A stretch of 7,414 bases of DNA from an uncultured Desulfotignum sp. (GCA_937951975.1 CALGAJ010000111.1:1-7414); one strand, 5' to 3'. Numbered from the stretch's first letter, positions 1 to 5,998 are shown. The notes: a model not told the origin generated them from the sequence alone. Numbers and translations are program-made.

Positions 1-980
1 GTTTCTCGTATTCTATCGATTCGGGCATCCCATTCAGCTGACCATTCACCGCTTTGCAGGCTGATGATCACGCTGACATCACTGAACAGATCTTTGAACG
101 CTCCCGTGCTTATCCCCGGCTGAAATCGCCCGCGCGTCTGTTCGCTCAGGAGATTCCGTAATTCTTCAATCCGAAACCGGGCGTCGATCTCGGTGACGGC
201 GGTTCCGTGGGCTTTAAAAAGAGACTGGCCGGCCCCCACAAACTGACTGGTTTCAATATCCACATCACCGAGCCGGCAATCATATGGCGCTTTGATGACG
301 GTTTTGGCCAAATCAATTCTGGCCTGCTTGAGATTGGACCGATGTGCGTCAAGTGCCGCATTCAGGGCGTTTTGTTTTGAGGGGATCAAGGCAAGGGCGT
401 TTTTTAGTTGTTGCACATTTTGTTTTTGCTGAAGATAATTTCTTTCTTCCCGGTCCACCTCGTCTTGGGAGATCGCGTTGCGTTTCAACGCTTCAAGTTT
501 ACGTTCAAGGGATTTTTGGGCCAAGGCCAATGATCGCTGCTCGACTGCAATCAGTTGTTGGGTATTCTCCTCGTCCTCGGCAAGTTCTTTGAGGTTTGCC
601 CGGGTTTCTTCAGCATTTGCCTCCAAACGGGCCACCGCCAGTTCGTATTCCGTTGGATCTATTTGAACCAATACAGTTTTAGCTTCTATCAATTCTCCGG
701 ATTTCAATCGAGGATGAATGGACACGACGGTCCCCCTGACTTCAGCAACCGCTTCCCATATCCATCCGGGTTCGGCAACCCCGTACCCGACAGCCCGCGG
801 GATCAGATCCACATAAGGCGCCTCGATGACCCGAAGGGACCTAATGGATTCCTGTCCTTGTTTCCGTGCAGGACCGGGCTTGTGCGTCACCAGGTATGCC
901 ACCACCAAAACCGCTGCCACGATCGGCATGATTATCAGAAATCTTTTGAGAATCTTATTAATGATTTCCCTCATGATCAT
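1..980 (-). CDS. Periplasmic adaptor (membrane fusion) subunit of an efflux pump, HlyD/AcrA type; 3' end cut by window edge
   Basis: The frame stays open for 326 codons from an ATG at 980 to the left edge, so the C-terminus is missing. The start is favoured by AAGGA five bases upstream; a second in-frame ATG lies at 974. Residues 14-32 form one hydrophobic anchor after a basic tail (KILKRF). Residues about 76-112 form the first half of a biotinyl-lipoyl domain (EVRGTVVSI, then SGELIEAKTVLVQID). About 113-225 is a long charged and Gln-rich helical hairpin, and 226-260 (IKAPYDCRLGDVDI) closes the lipoyl domain. A beta-barrel begins after about 260. This is the architecture of adaptors that bridge an inner-membrane pump (RND, ABC or MFS) to a TolC-type outer-membrane channel. 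It starts 8 bases after tetR stops, so the two are co-transcribed. The pump gene is expected to the left but is not visible, so pump class and substrate are unknown. Confidence 0.9.
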   Translation of the reverse strand, partial: MIMREIINKILKRFLIIMPIVAAVLVVAYLVTHKPGPARKQGQESIRSLRVIEAPYVDLIPRAVGYGVAEPGWIWEAVAEVRGTVVSIHPRLKSGELIEAKTVLVQIDPTEYELAVARLEANAEETRANLKELAEDEENTQQLIAVEQRSLALAQKSLERKLEALKRNAISQDEVDREERNYLQQKQNVQQLKNALALIPSKQNALNAALDAHRSNLKQARIDLAKTVIKAPYDCRLGDVDIETSQFVGAGQSLFKAHGTAVTEIDARFRIEELRNLLSEQTRGRFQPGISTGAFKDLFSDVSVIISLQSGEWSAEWDARIDRIRE

Positions 981-988
981 ATATTTCC

Positions 989-1594
989 TTATTCAGTTCT
1001 GGTTGAGACGGATCGGACGAAAGCCGGCCACACATTTTTTACATGAGAGGCAATGTCGAAAAGACCTTCGGAAATATTCGACAATATCGCTGCCGGCAGG
1101 ATCATGCCCATAAACAGGACTGCAGCGGTAACTGGTTCAATCTTTTTGTGAATGGAACCGTCCTGCTGGCCTGAGGCGATGATGGCCTGAATCTCTTTTA
1201 AATAGTCGGTGATGATACCTGTGACCCGGGCTTTCCGTTCCGGCGCACCAGTATAGACCGCTTCGGAGAACACCACGGACGGAATGGCCCGATTTTCGTC
1301 CAGAAGGAAGGCATGTCGGATCAACAGCAACCGAAGCTGTTCCAGTGGGACATCAGTTTGCTGTCGGACATGGGCCACATTGTCCAGGAGCCGCTGCCGG
1401 ATCAGGTCCAGCACGGCATCGATTACCGCATCCTTGTTGGTGAAGTGCCGGTACAACGCCGAGGGTACGATCCCCACCCGCCGGGCAATGCCGGCAATGC
1501 TTAACCCTGAGACCCCTTTGTCGTTGATCAGGTCAAGGGCGGCCTGGGTGATCTGTTCCTGGCGCTGTTCTGTATCTGTTTTCCGGGCTGACAT
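989..1594 (-). CDS. TetR/AcrR-family transcriptional repressor, probable regulator of the adjoining efflux operon
   Basis: The protein has 201 residues, the normal TetR size. The N-terminal DNA-binding domain occupies about residues 10-55. Its helix-turn-helix is visible at 31-51 (LSIAGIARRVGIVPSALYRHF region), followed by the typical NKDAVIDAV segment. The rest is a helical ligand and dimerisation domain that diverges between members, so the inducer cannot be read. I chose the ATG at 1594 because GGAG lies six bases before it. An ATG directly upstream at 1597 is closer to the SD (three bases), and a TTG at 1606 would overlap the SD itself. The gene is first in the operon with the efflux adaptor and lies directly behind a consensus promoter overlapped by a palindrome. 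The expected role is autorepression relieved by a toxic ligand. Family assignment is firm; target and ligand are inference. Confidence 0.93.
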   Translation of the reverse strand: MSARKTDTEQRQEQITQAALDLINDKGVSGLSIAGIARRVGIVPSALYRHFTNKDAVIDAVLDLIRQRLLDNVAHVRQQTDVPLEQLRLLLIRHAFLLDENRAIPSVVFSEAVYTGAPERKARVTGIITDYLKEIQAIIASGQQDGSIHKKIEPVTAAVLFMGMILPAAILSNISEGLFDIASHVKNVWPAFVRSVSTRTE

Positions 1595-1609
1595 CATAGG
1601 CTCCAATCA

Positions 1610-1628
1610 GAATTGTGATTCACAATTC
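1610..1628. promoter_or_regulatory. Probable TetR operator: perfect 19-bp dyad
   Basis: GAATTGTG and CACAATTC form perfect 8-bp inverted arms around the spacer ATT. The dyad starts two bases downstream of the tetR -10 box and so covers the predicted transcription start. A further weaker dyad, TCAC (1627-1630) with GTGA (1637-1640), surrounds the -10 box. The region therefore carries several GTGA half-sites on both strands, room for one or two TetR dimers. Position and symmetry are read directly; binding by this particular TetR is inference. Confidence 0.75.
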
Positions 1629-1630
1629 AC

Positions 1631-1659
1631 ATTATAGTGAGCGATTTGTTCATTGTCAA
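1631..1659 (-). promoter_or_regulatory. Consensus sigma-70 promoter of the tetR-adaptor operon
   Basis: Read on the minus strand, a -35 box TTGACA (1654-1659) and a -10 box TATAAT (1631-1636) are separated by exactly 17 bases. Both hexamers match the consensus at all twelve positions. Transcription should begin near 1624, about 30 bases before the tetR start codon and inside the 19-bp dyad at 1610-1628. A promoter this strong next to an operator fits an operon that is silent until the repressor is released. Confidence 0.88.
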
Positions 1660-1679
1660 GTCATTTTGTCCAAACACAG

Positions 1680-1709
1680 TTGCTTTTTTCGATATCTGTA
1701 TTATATATT
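1680..1709 (+). promoter_or_regulatory. Possible promoter of the small membrane protein gene
   Basis: TTGCTT (1680-1685) and TATATT (1704-1709), 18 bases apart, lie in a strongly AT-rich stretch and point toward the gene at 1787. The predicted start of transcription is near 1716, giving a leader of about 70 bases. The two promoters of this divergent intergenic region are back to back, with -35 boxes about 20 bases apart. The AT-richness allows other hexamer choices (TATTAT at 1699, TATATA at 1702), so the exact boxes are uncertain. Confidence 0.45.
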
Positions 1710-1730
1710 TTAAATATCAAGCCTGCTGCA

Positions 1731-1751
1731 ATTCAGACATGATGTCTGAAT
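1731..1751. promoter_or_regulatory. Perfect 21-bp palindrome in the leader of the small membrane protein gene
   Basis: ATTCAGACAT (1731-1740) and its exact reverse complement ATGTCTGAAT (1742-1751) flank a single central G. It lies between the possible promoter and the ribosome binding site (1774-1781), at about +15 to +35 of the predicted transcript. Near-zero spacing is typical of an operator for a dimeric repressor; as RNA it could also fold as a 7-8 bp stem with a small loop. It is unrelated in sequence to the 19-bp dyad before tetR, so a different regulator is likely. The regulator is not identified. Confidence 0.65.
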
Positions 1752-1786
1752 GAAACAGATGGTTTTAATTTTGAAAGGAGGACGCT

Positions 1787-1999
1787 ATGGGAATTAGAGA
1801 CTGTGTTCCCCAAAAAATGCTGCAATACTTATTTGTTGGATTTCTGGTGGCAGCAGCGGTTGCCATGACGATTGTCAGCCTCACCATTTTGCCCATTGTC
1901 GGATTTGCTGTGGTTATTCCGATTGTGATTCTTGCGGTGTATGTTTTTCGTCTCCGGCTCAATAATCAATGCGAGATTGATGTGTCCAAAGACGTTTGA
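1787..1999 (+). CDS. Small two-helix membrane protein of unknown function
   Basis: This is a 70-residue protein whose gene has a near-ideal ribosome binding site, AAAGGAGG (1774-1781), five bases before the ATG. This is the main evidence that it is real. A short polar N-terminus (MGIRDCVPQK) is followed by two hydrophobic stretches at about residues 12-33 and 35-55. These meet at a tight SLTILP turn, so the protein is probably an inner-membrane helical hairpin. The tail RLRLNNQCEIDVSKDV is charged; the two arginines after helix 2 suggest that both ends face the cytoplasm. Single cysteines sit at 6 and 62. I do not recognise the family. It is transcribed away from the tetR-efflux operon, shares its promoter region, and ends at a two-way terminator. 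A role in envelope stress or as a small partner of a membrane complex is possible but purely inferred. Confidence 0.78.
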   Translation: MGIRDCVPQKMLQYLFVGFLVAAAVAMTIVSLTILPIVGFAVVIPIVILAVYVFRLRLNNQCEIDVSKDV

Positions 2000-2043
2000 T
2001 TGGGTTTTCGCCCCGGTGTTTTCCAACTGATTTGAAATATCAT

Positions 2044-2111
2044 TAAAAATCCGGGAAATATCTTTTGTTGAATGGTGTCTTAAAAGATATTTCCCGGACT
2101 GATAATTTTTT
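2044..2111. terminator. Bidirectional intrinsic terminator between converging genes
   Basis: TCCGGGAAATATCTTTT (2050-2066) and its exact reverse complement (2082-2098) form a 17-bp perfect stem with a 15-base loop. On the minus strand five T residues (2049-2045) follow the stem directly, an ideal terminator for the gene ending at 2127. On the plus strand six T residues (2106-2111) follow after a seven-base gap and can serve the gene ending at 1999, though less ideally. The rest of 2000-2126 shows no gene. Confidence 0.85.
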
Positions 2112-2126
2112 CATGACGGGTGGCAG

Positions 2127-2507
2127 TTAGTCAGTACCGTCACCGATCAACGGCAGTTCTTTTTCCAGAGTAAAGTACACCAGAAACCGGGGTTCCTGTT
2201 TGTCATCCGTGTATCTGCGGCGCTTGATTTTTCCCACCAGTTCCGGATTTTCCTCTTCTTTGGCTTTTTTGAGAAACAGGCGTTTGCCTTTGTATCCCGG
2301 ACCGTTTTCAATGAACAGAAATGTGGCATGCGGGTTGGAGGTCAGGTTCTGGTGGGTGAGGCGGTCCCGCATGATAAAGGCCAGTTTGTCTTCTTCCAGA
2401 AAATGGGGGCGGGAATAGATGGCGGCATCCACTTTGCCGCTGCTGTCAGCAGTGGCCAGAACGCCGGTGCCTTTGGTATTTTCAAAATAGAAACTCAATT
2501 CTCTCAT
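2127..2507 (-). CDS. Pyridoxamine 5'-phosphate oxidase-like FMN-binding split-barrel protein
   Basis: A start at 2507 gives 126 residues. It is chosen because AAAGGAG lies five bases upstream. An in-frame extension to 2570 would place that SD inside the coding region and add 21 residues unlike the family N-terminus. The sequence fits the small PNPOx-like group: a short N-terminal helix, then GTGVLATADSSGKVDAAIYSRP (14-34), LAFIMRDRLTHQNLTSNPHATFLFIE (42-67, the usual substrate-pocket and strand region), GYKGKRLFLKKAKEEE (71-86) and RFLVYFTLEKELPLIG (107-122) closing the barrel. Relatives are homodimeric flavoproteins that bind FMN (some F420 or heme) and are often uncharacterised reductases. 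True PNPOx (pdxH) is much longer, so a role in vitamin B6 synthesis is unlikely. It lies downstream of the permease gene but is separated by 115 bases, probably with its own promoter. Confidence 0.85.
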   Translation of the reverse strand: MRELSFYFENTKGTGVLATADSSGKVDAAIYSRPHFLEEDKLAFIMRDRLTHQNLTSNPHATFLFIENGPGYKGKRLFLKKAKEEENPELVGKIKRRRYTDDKQEPRFLVYFTLEKELPLIGDGTD

Positions 2508-2559
2508 GATCACTCCTTTGTCCGTGTTAAGGGTCGTGTTCAAAACCGCTCTGAAACTT

Positions 2560-2587
2560 ACAATAGTCATCCGGTATTGAAAGTAAA
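2560..2587 (-). promoter_or_regulatory. Possible promoter of the PNPOx-like gene
   Basis: On the minus strand TTTACT (2582-2587) and TATTGT (2560-2565) stand 16 bases apart in the 115-base gap after the permease gene. The predicted start near 2553 leaves a leader of about 45 bases before the ATG at 2507. The hexamer matches are only moderate. A small GC stem near the permease stop codon (around 2615-2632) has no T run, so read-through from the upstream operon is also possible. Confidence 0.33.
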
Positions 2588-2622
2588 GGTTTTTTCAGAT
2601 CTACTGCTGGAAAGCGCCGGAT

Positions 2623-4503
2623 TCAGGCGGTCATGCCGTAGACCGTCCAGAACATGACCATGACCACACCCATATAGATCAAAGTCATGCCAGAGCCGGC
2701 CCGGACGTAATCTTTGACCCGGTAGCCGCCGGGCCGCATGATCAGGGCATTGACCTGGTGGGTGGGCAGCACGAAGGTGTTGGATGCGGCAATGGCCACC
2801 AGCATGGCCGCCATTTTGGGATCCGCCTGGCACTGCACCGCCATGTTCATGGCCAGAGGAATCATGAGCACGGTGGCCCCGATGTTGGACACAAACAGGG
2901 TGAACCCGGACGTCAAAGCCCCCACCAGCAGAAACAGGGTCACGGGATTGAGAAAATCATGCAGCAGACGGGTCAGGCCGGTGGCCAGGAATCCGGCGGC
3001 CCCGGTGTTTTCAAAGGCGATGCCCAAAGGGATGAGCCCGGCCAGCAGAAATACGGTCATCCAGTCCACGCTCCGGTAGGCCTGGTCCAGGGTCATGACC
3101 CGGGTGAGCACCATGCCCACGGCCCCGGCCAGAAGGGCGATGGACAGCTGGATGTTGAATCCCAGGGCCAGGACCAGGGCCAGAACCAGGCATCCCAGGG
3201 CTTTGAGTGCGTTTTCCGGATACAGGATTTCCCCTCTCAAATGTTCGGTGAACGCCAGCAGGGGTTTCTGCCGGATGAGATGAAATTTTTCCCATTCCCC
3301 ATGGAGCAGCACGGCATCGCCCGGCTGGATTCTGATTTCAGATATGTTTTCCAGGATGAGCTGGTTCTGGCGGTACAGGGCCAGGGGGTTGACCCGAAGT
3401 TTCTTGCGGAACCCGTATTCGTGAAAGGTTTTGCCCACCAGTTCGGACCTCGGCGTGACAATGGCTTCGGTGATGCCGGCGTTGTCCACGGACAGCACCC
3501 CGGACAGGTCGTTGAGTTCGGGCTTCAGGGTCCATCCCAGTTCCTTTGCCAGGTCCCGGGCGTGTTCCTCGTTGGCCACAATGCCCACCACATCGAAGGG
3601 TTCGATCACATCGGCCCGCCCGGGTTCGGTGACACGGTACCGGCCGCTGCGCTTGGAGATGCACACCACCGTGGCATGGTATTTCGGCCGCAGTTCCAGT
3701 TCCTCCAGGCGCCGGGTAAAAAAGTCGCCGGGCACGGCCAGCTCGAACACCTTGCTCACTTCCCGGCCATAGGTGCATTCCAGGTCATGGTTCAACAGGT
3801 TGCAGGCATCGGAAACCGGTGCGGATTTCGGCAGCACCCATTTCCCCAGAAAAATGAAATAAGCCAGGGCCGCCGCCACCAGGGCGATGCCCATGGGGGC
3901 CACAAAGAACAGGGAAAACGGGGAATAGGGTTGATGGGCCACCAGGTCCGGGTTGGCGCGCCACCAGGAACCGGCCAGATCGTTGAGCAGGATCAGGGGG
4001 CTGGACCCCACCAGGGTGATGCACCCGCCGATGACCGCGGCATACCCCATGGGAATGAGCACCTGGGACACGGGCACGTTCAGCTGCCGGCAGATGCGGT
4101 TCACCGCCGGCAGAAACAGGGCCGCGGCCCCGATATTCTGCATGAAACCCGAGATCACGGCCACGGTGCCGGCCACCAGGGCCATCATCCGGTTCCGGCT
4201 TTTTCCCGACAGCCGGATGATACGGGCGGCCACCTGGTTCATGACTCCTGTCTTGTCCAGGCCGTGGCCGATAATCATGACAGCGATGATGGATACCACG
4301 GCATTGGAACTGAGCCCGGAGATGGCCTCAGCCGGGGTGACAAGTCCGGACAGGGGCAGCAACACGATGACCAGCATTCCCACCATGTCCACCCGTACCA
4401 CATCAAAGGCGAAAAGAAGGACAACTCCCAGCAGAAATCCATAGACAGCCAGCATGTCCCAGGTCATGCCGGCTGGCAGAAACATCAGCAGATCAGCGGG
4501 CAT
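2623..4503 (-). CDS. SLC13/DASS-type anion permease with two central RCK_C (TrkA_C) domains
   Basis: The protein has 626 residues and the layout of SLC13-like permeases that carry two RCK_C domains (compare E. coli YfbS). An N-terminal membrane half spans about residues 15-222, with re-entrant signature segments QNIGAAALFLP (122-132) and TLVGSSPLILLND (163-175). A soluble insert (about 240-415) contains two RCK_C repeats, around 250-320 and 340-415. The second ends in the recognisable IQPGDAVLLHG. A second membrane half (about 432-623) repeats the signature as SNIGATVLMIP (539-549) and SNTFVLPTHQVNALIM (574-589), then closes with GGYRVKDYVRAG. Family members import dicarboxylates, sulfate or other oxyanions with Na+; RCK_C domains usually bind a small ligand and gate transport. 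The ATG directly abuts the TAG of the upstream ferritin-like gene, with GGAAG five bases before it, so translation is coupled. Substrate is unknown. Confidence 0.9.
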   Translation of the reverse strand: MPADLLMFLPAGMTWDMLAVYGFLLGVVLLFAFDVVRVDMVGMLVIVLLPLSGLVTPAEAISGLSSNAVVSIIAVMIIGHGLDKTGVMNQVAARIIRLSGKSRNRMMALVAGTVAVISGFMQNIGAAALFLPAVNRICRQLNVPVSQVLIPMGYAAVIGGCITLVGSSPLILLNDLAGSWWRANPDLVAHQPYSPFSLFFVAPMGIALVAAALAYFIFLGKWVLPKSAPVSDACNLLNHDLECTYGREVSKVFELAVPGDFFTRRLEELELRPKYHATVVCISKRSGRYRVTEPGRADVIEPFDVVGIVANEEHARDLAKELGWTLKPELNDLSGVLSVDNAGITEAIVTPRSELVGKTFHEYGFRKKLRVNPLALYRQNQLILENISEIRIQPGDAVLLHGEWEKFHLIRQKPLLAFTEHLRGEILYPENALKALGCLVLALVLALGFNIQLSIALLAGAVGMVLTRVMTLDQAYRSVDWMTVFLLAGLIPLGIAFENTGAAGFLATGLTRLLHDFLNPVTLFLLVGALTSGFTLFVSNIGATVLMIPLAMNMAVQCQADPKMAAMLVAIAASNTFVLPTHQVNALIMRPGGYRVKDYVRAGSGMTLIYMGVVMVMFWTVYGMTA

Positions 4504-5016
4504 CTAGTCTTCCATGTCGGTTTCCATGAAATTGAACCAGTACCCGTTGTTGGAAGCAAAATCCAGTTCGATCTGAACCACCTCCACATGGCGCTGCTCA
4601 ATGTCATAGAATTTTTCCAGGATGTCCCGAACCGGGCCGGCGTCCACCTTCTGAATGGCATCCCGGTAAAACCGGCTGGTTTCAATTTCCAGGGACAGGG
4701 CTGCGTTCAGCACCCGTTTCAGATCCCCCAGAATATCTTTGGGGATCTGGTCGGCCATCTGTTTGATTTTCTCAAAGTCCCGGGCCGGAAAAGGGATCGA
4801 GGTGCCGGGTTTTTCCATCTCGTGACCTTTTTCATCTTTCAAAAGTGTCAGACCGTGCTCCAGAAACGCCACATGGTTCTGTTCGTCATCGGCCAGGGCC
4901 TGGAACAGTTCTTTTCCCCGGGGATCGTCAATGGTTTCCACGGCGGACCGGTACAGGTCCCGGATCTTTTTTTCATAGACCAGGGCGGTGGTGAAAATGT
5001 CTTGGGAGTGCGTCAT
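4504..5016 (-). CDS. Ferritin-like/rubrerythrin-related diiron four-helix protein
   Basis: The protein has 170 residues, all within a four-helix bundle. Expected diiron ligands are all visible: E15 in helix 1 (YEKKIRDLY), E45 and H48 in helix 2 (DDEQNH), E110 in helix 3 (LEIETSRFY), and E140 and H143 in helix 4 (DIEQRH). E15 and E110 each sit seven residues before a tyrosine, showing the internal repeat of the fold. The C-terminal rubredoxin domain of classical rubrerythrin is missing; instead the chain ends in NGYWFNFMETDMED. Relatives act in peroxide reduction or iron handling in anaerobes, so cytoplasmic oxidative defence is likely; enzymatic activity is inferred. The ATG overlaps the fdhD stop by four bases (ATGA), with GGAG seven bases upstream, and the stop touches the permease start. 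It is the middle gene of a three-gene operon. Confidence 0.88.
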   Translation of the reverse strand: MTHSQDIFTTALVYEKKIRDLYRSAVETIDDPRGKELFQALADDEQNHVAFLEHGLTLLKDEKGHEMEKPGTSIPFPARDFEKIKQMADQIPKDILGDLKRVLNAALSLEIETSRFYRDAIQKVDAGPVRDILEKFYDIEQRHVEVVQIELDFASNNGYWFNFMETDMED

Positions 5017-5825
5017 GTTTCATCTCCATTTTCTAAGATTCTTCGGGAATGAGTGAATACGGCAAAATTAGTGGGCCTGACAAATCCCACAAGGGTGATG
5101 CCCATCTCCTGTGCCAGCAGGATGCTCTGGTGGGTGGGGGCACCTCTGGAAGCCAGGACCGGAATATCCAGACGCCGGGCCTTGTGAACAATTTCAGAAG
5201 AGATCCGGCCGGTGCATGCCAGCATGACCCTTGAACAGTCGGTTTTTTCCAGCAGCAATGTGCCCAGCACCTTGTCCACGGCATTGTGCCGGCCGATATC
5301 GTCGATAAAAAAATCCGGGATCCGGCCGTCAATACTGGCGGATGCGGAATGGACCCCGCCGGTGATCCGGTGCAGGTCCGAACAGTGCTGGAGCCACCGG
5401 ATCACCTCGATGATGTCGGATCCGTGAATCCGGACATCACTTTGAATGGGATGCCGGGAGGACAGTTCCATCATGGAGGTGTACATCACCCCCTTGCCGC
5501 AACCCGATGTATACACCCGCTGACCCAGCAGATCCGGATCCACCAGATCCCTGACTTCGATGTCCGCCCGCCATTTGGTTTCATCCAGGGAAAATGAGAT
5601 GATGTCATCTGCGGATGTGATGAATCCGGAAGTGATCAGAAACCCGCAGGCAAATGCCTTGAGATGGGAGGGGGTGCACATGAGCGTGGCAAGTTCCCGG
5701 TCGTTGACATGAAAGGTCAAAGGGATTTCAGCCGCCACACGGGCACCTTCCTCACAGAGCTCATTGTTCCGGTAACGGGTGATGGTAAACGGGATCATCT
5801 CCCCGATGGGAGTGTCATCAGTCAT
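5013..5825 (-). CDS. fdhD: Formate dehydrogenase accessory sulfurtransferase FdhD
   Basis: The protein has 270 residues, a normal length for FdhD/NarQ. FdhD takes sulfur from a cysteine desulfurase and passes it to the bis-MGD Mo or W cofactor before insertion into formate dehydrogenase, in the cytoplasm. Family landmarks appear in order: the cysteine loop YTSGCGKG (105-112), TGGVHSA (155-161), DDIGRHNAVDKVLG (175-188), TGRISSEIVHKA (205-216), SRGAPTHQSILLA (226-238) and GITLVGFVRP (242-251). The cysteine loop holds a single cysteine, C109, where E. coli FdhD has a CxxC pair. The ATG at 5825 has AAGGA eight bases upstream. It is first in a compact operon with the ferritin-like protein and the permease. 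No formate dehydrogenase gene lies in the window, so the client enzyme must be encoded elsewhere. Confidence 0.95.
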   Translation of the reverse strand: MTDDTPIGEMIPFTITRYRNNELCEEGARVAAEIPLTFHVNDRELATLMCTPSHLKAFACGFLITSGFITSADDIISFSLDETKWRADIEVRDLVDPDLLGQRVYTSGCGKGVMYTSMMELSSRHPIQSDVRIHGSDIIEVIRWLQHCSDLHRITGGVHSASASIDGRIPDFFIDDIGRHNAVDKVLGTLLLEKTDCSRVMLACTGRISSEIVHKARRLDIPVLASRGAPTHQSILLAQEMGITLVGFVRPTNFAVFTHSRRILENGDET

Positions 5826-5998
5826 AAATAAGATCCTTGGAATTTTTTGAGTGCCGGAAAAACCAACACACTCGACAGAACACGTGTATTTTATTTATAT
5901 AGCATCCGTGGAATGGATTTTAAAGAGGAGGTGTGAATATTTTACCCTGATGCCGGATAAAACCGGAGGCATGGCTGCAGAAAACAATATCCATGATA
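5826..5998 (-). promoter_or_regulatory. rtcB-fdhD intergenic region with weak fdhD promoter candidate
   Basis: These 173 AT-rich bases separate rtcB from fdhD on the same strand. The best promoter candidate for fdhD is TTTAAA (5919-5924) and TATATA (5896-5901), 17 bases apart, giving a leader of about 65 bases; the -35 match is poor. A palindrome ACACGTGT (5880-5887) lies near the predicted start and may be chance. Near 5950-5972 an imperfect GC stem (TGCC..GG/CCGGCA, with a bulge) could weakly terminate rtcB but lacks a T run. No tRNA, riboswitch or SECIS-like element was recognised. Confidence 0.3.

Noticed and set aside
555..1046. Plus-strand open frames opposite the efflux adaptor gene
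   Set aside because: They lack ribosome binding sites and family features, and the minus-strand frame is a clear HlyD-type adaptor.
1595..1606. TTG start for tetR at 1606
   Set aside because: The TTG overlaps the GGAG that serves the ATGs at 1597/1594; the extra residues are not part of the TetR domain.
2508..2570. N-terminal extension of the PNPOx-like gene to an upstream start at 2570
   Set aside because: It would place the strong AAAGGAG SD inside the coding region, and the added residues do not resemble the family.
2758..5052. A 764-codon open frame on the plus strand, antisense to the permease and ferritin-like genes
   Set aside because: Its product is dominated by Gly, His, Gln and Pro with no domain, which is the signature of the reverse of a G/C-third-position gene. 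The minus-strand genes there have clear families and SD sites.
5950..5972. Intrinsic terminator for rtcB
   Set aside because: The stem is short and bulged and no T run follows on the minus strand; not supported as a separate feature.
5826..5998. Riboswitch or molybdenum-cofactor RNA motif ahead of fdhD
   Set aside because: No conserved aptamer helices could be recognised in the roughly 65-base leader.
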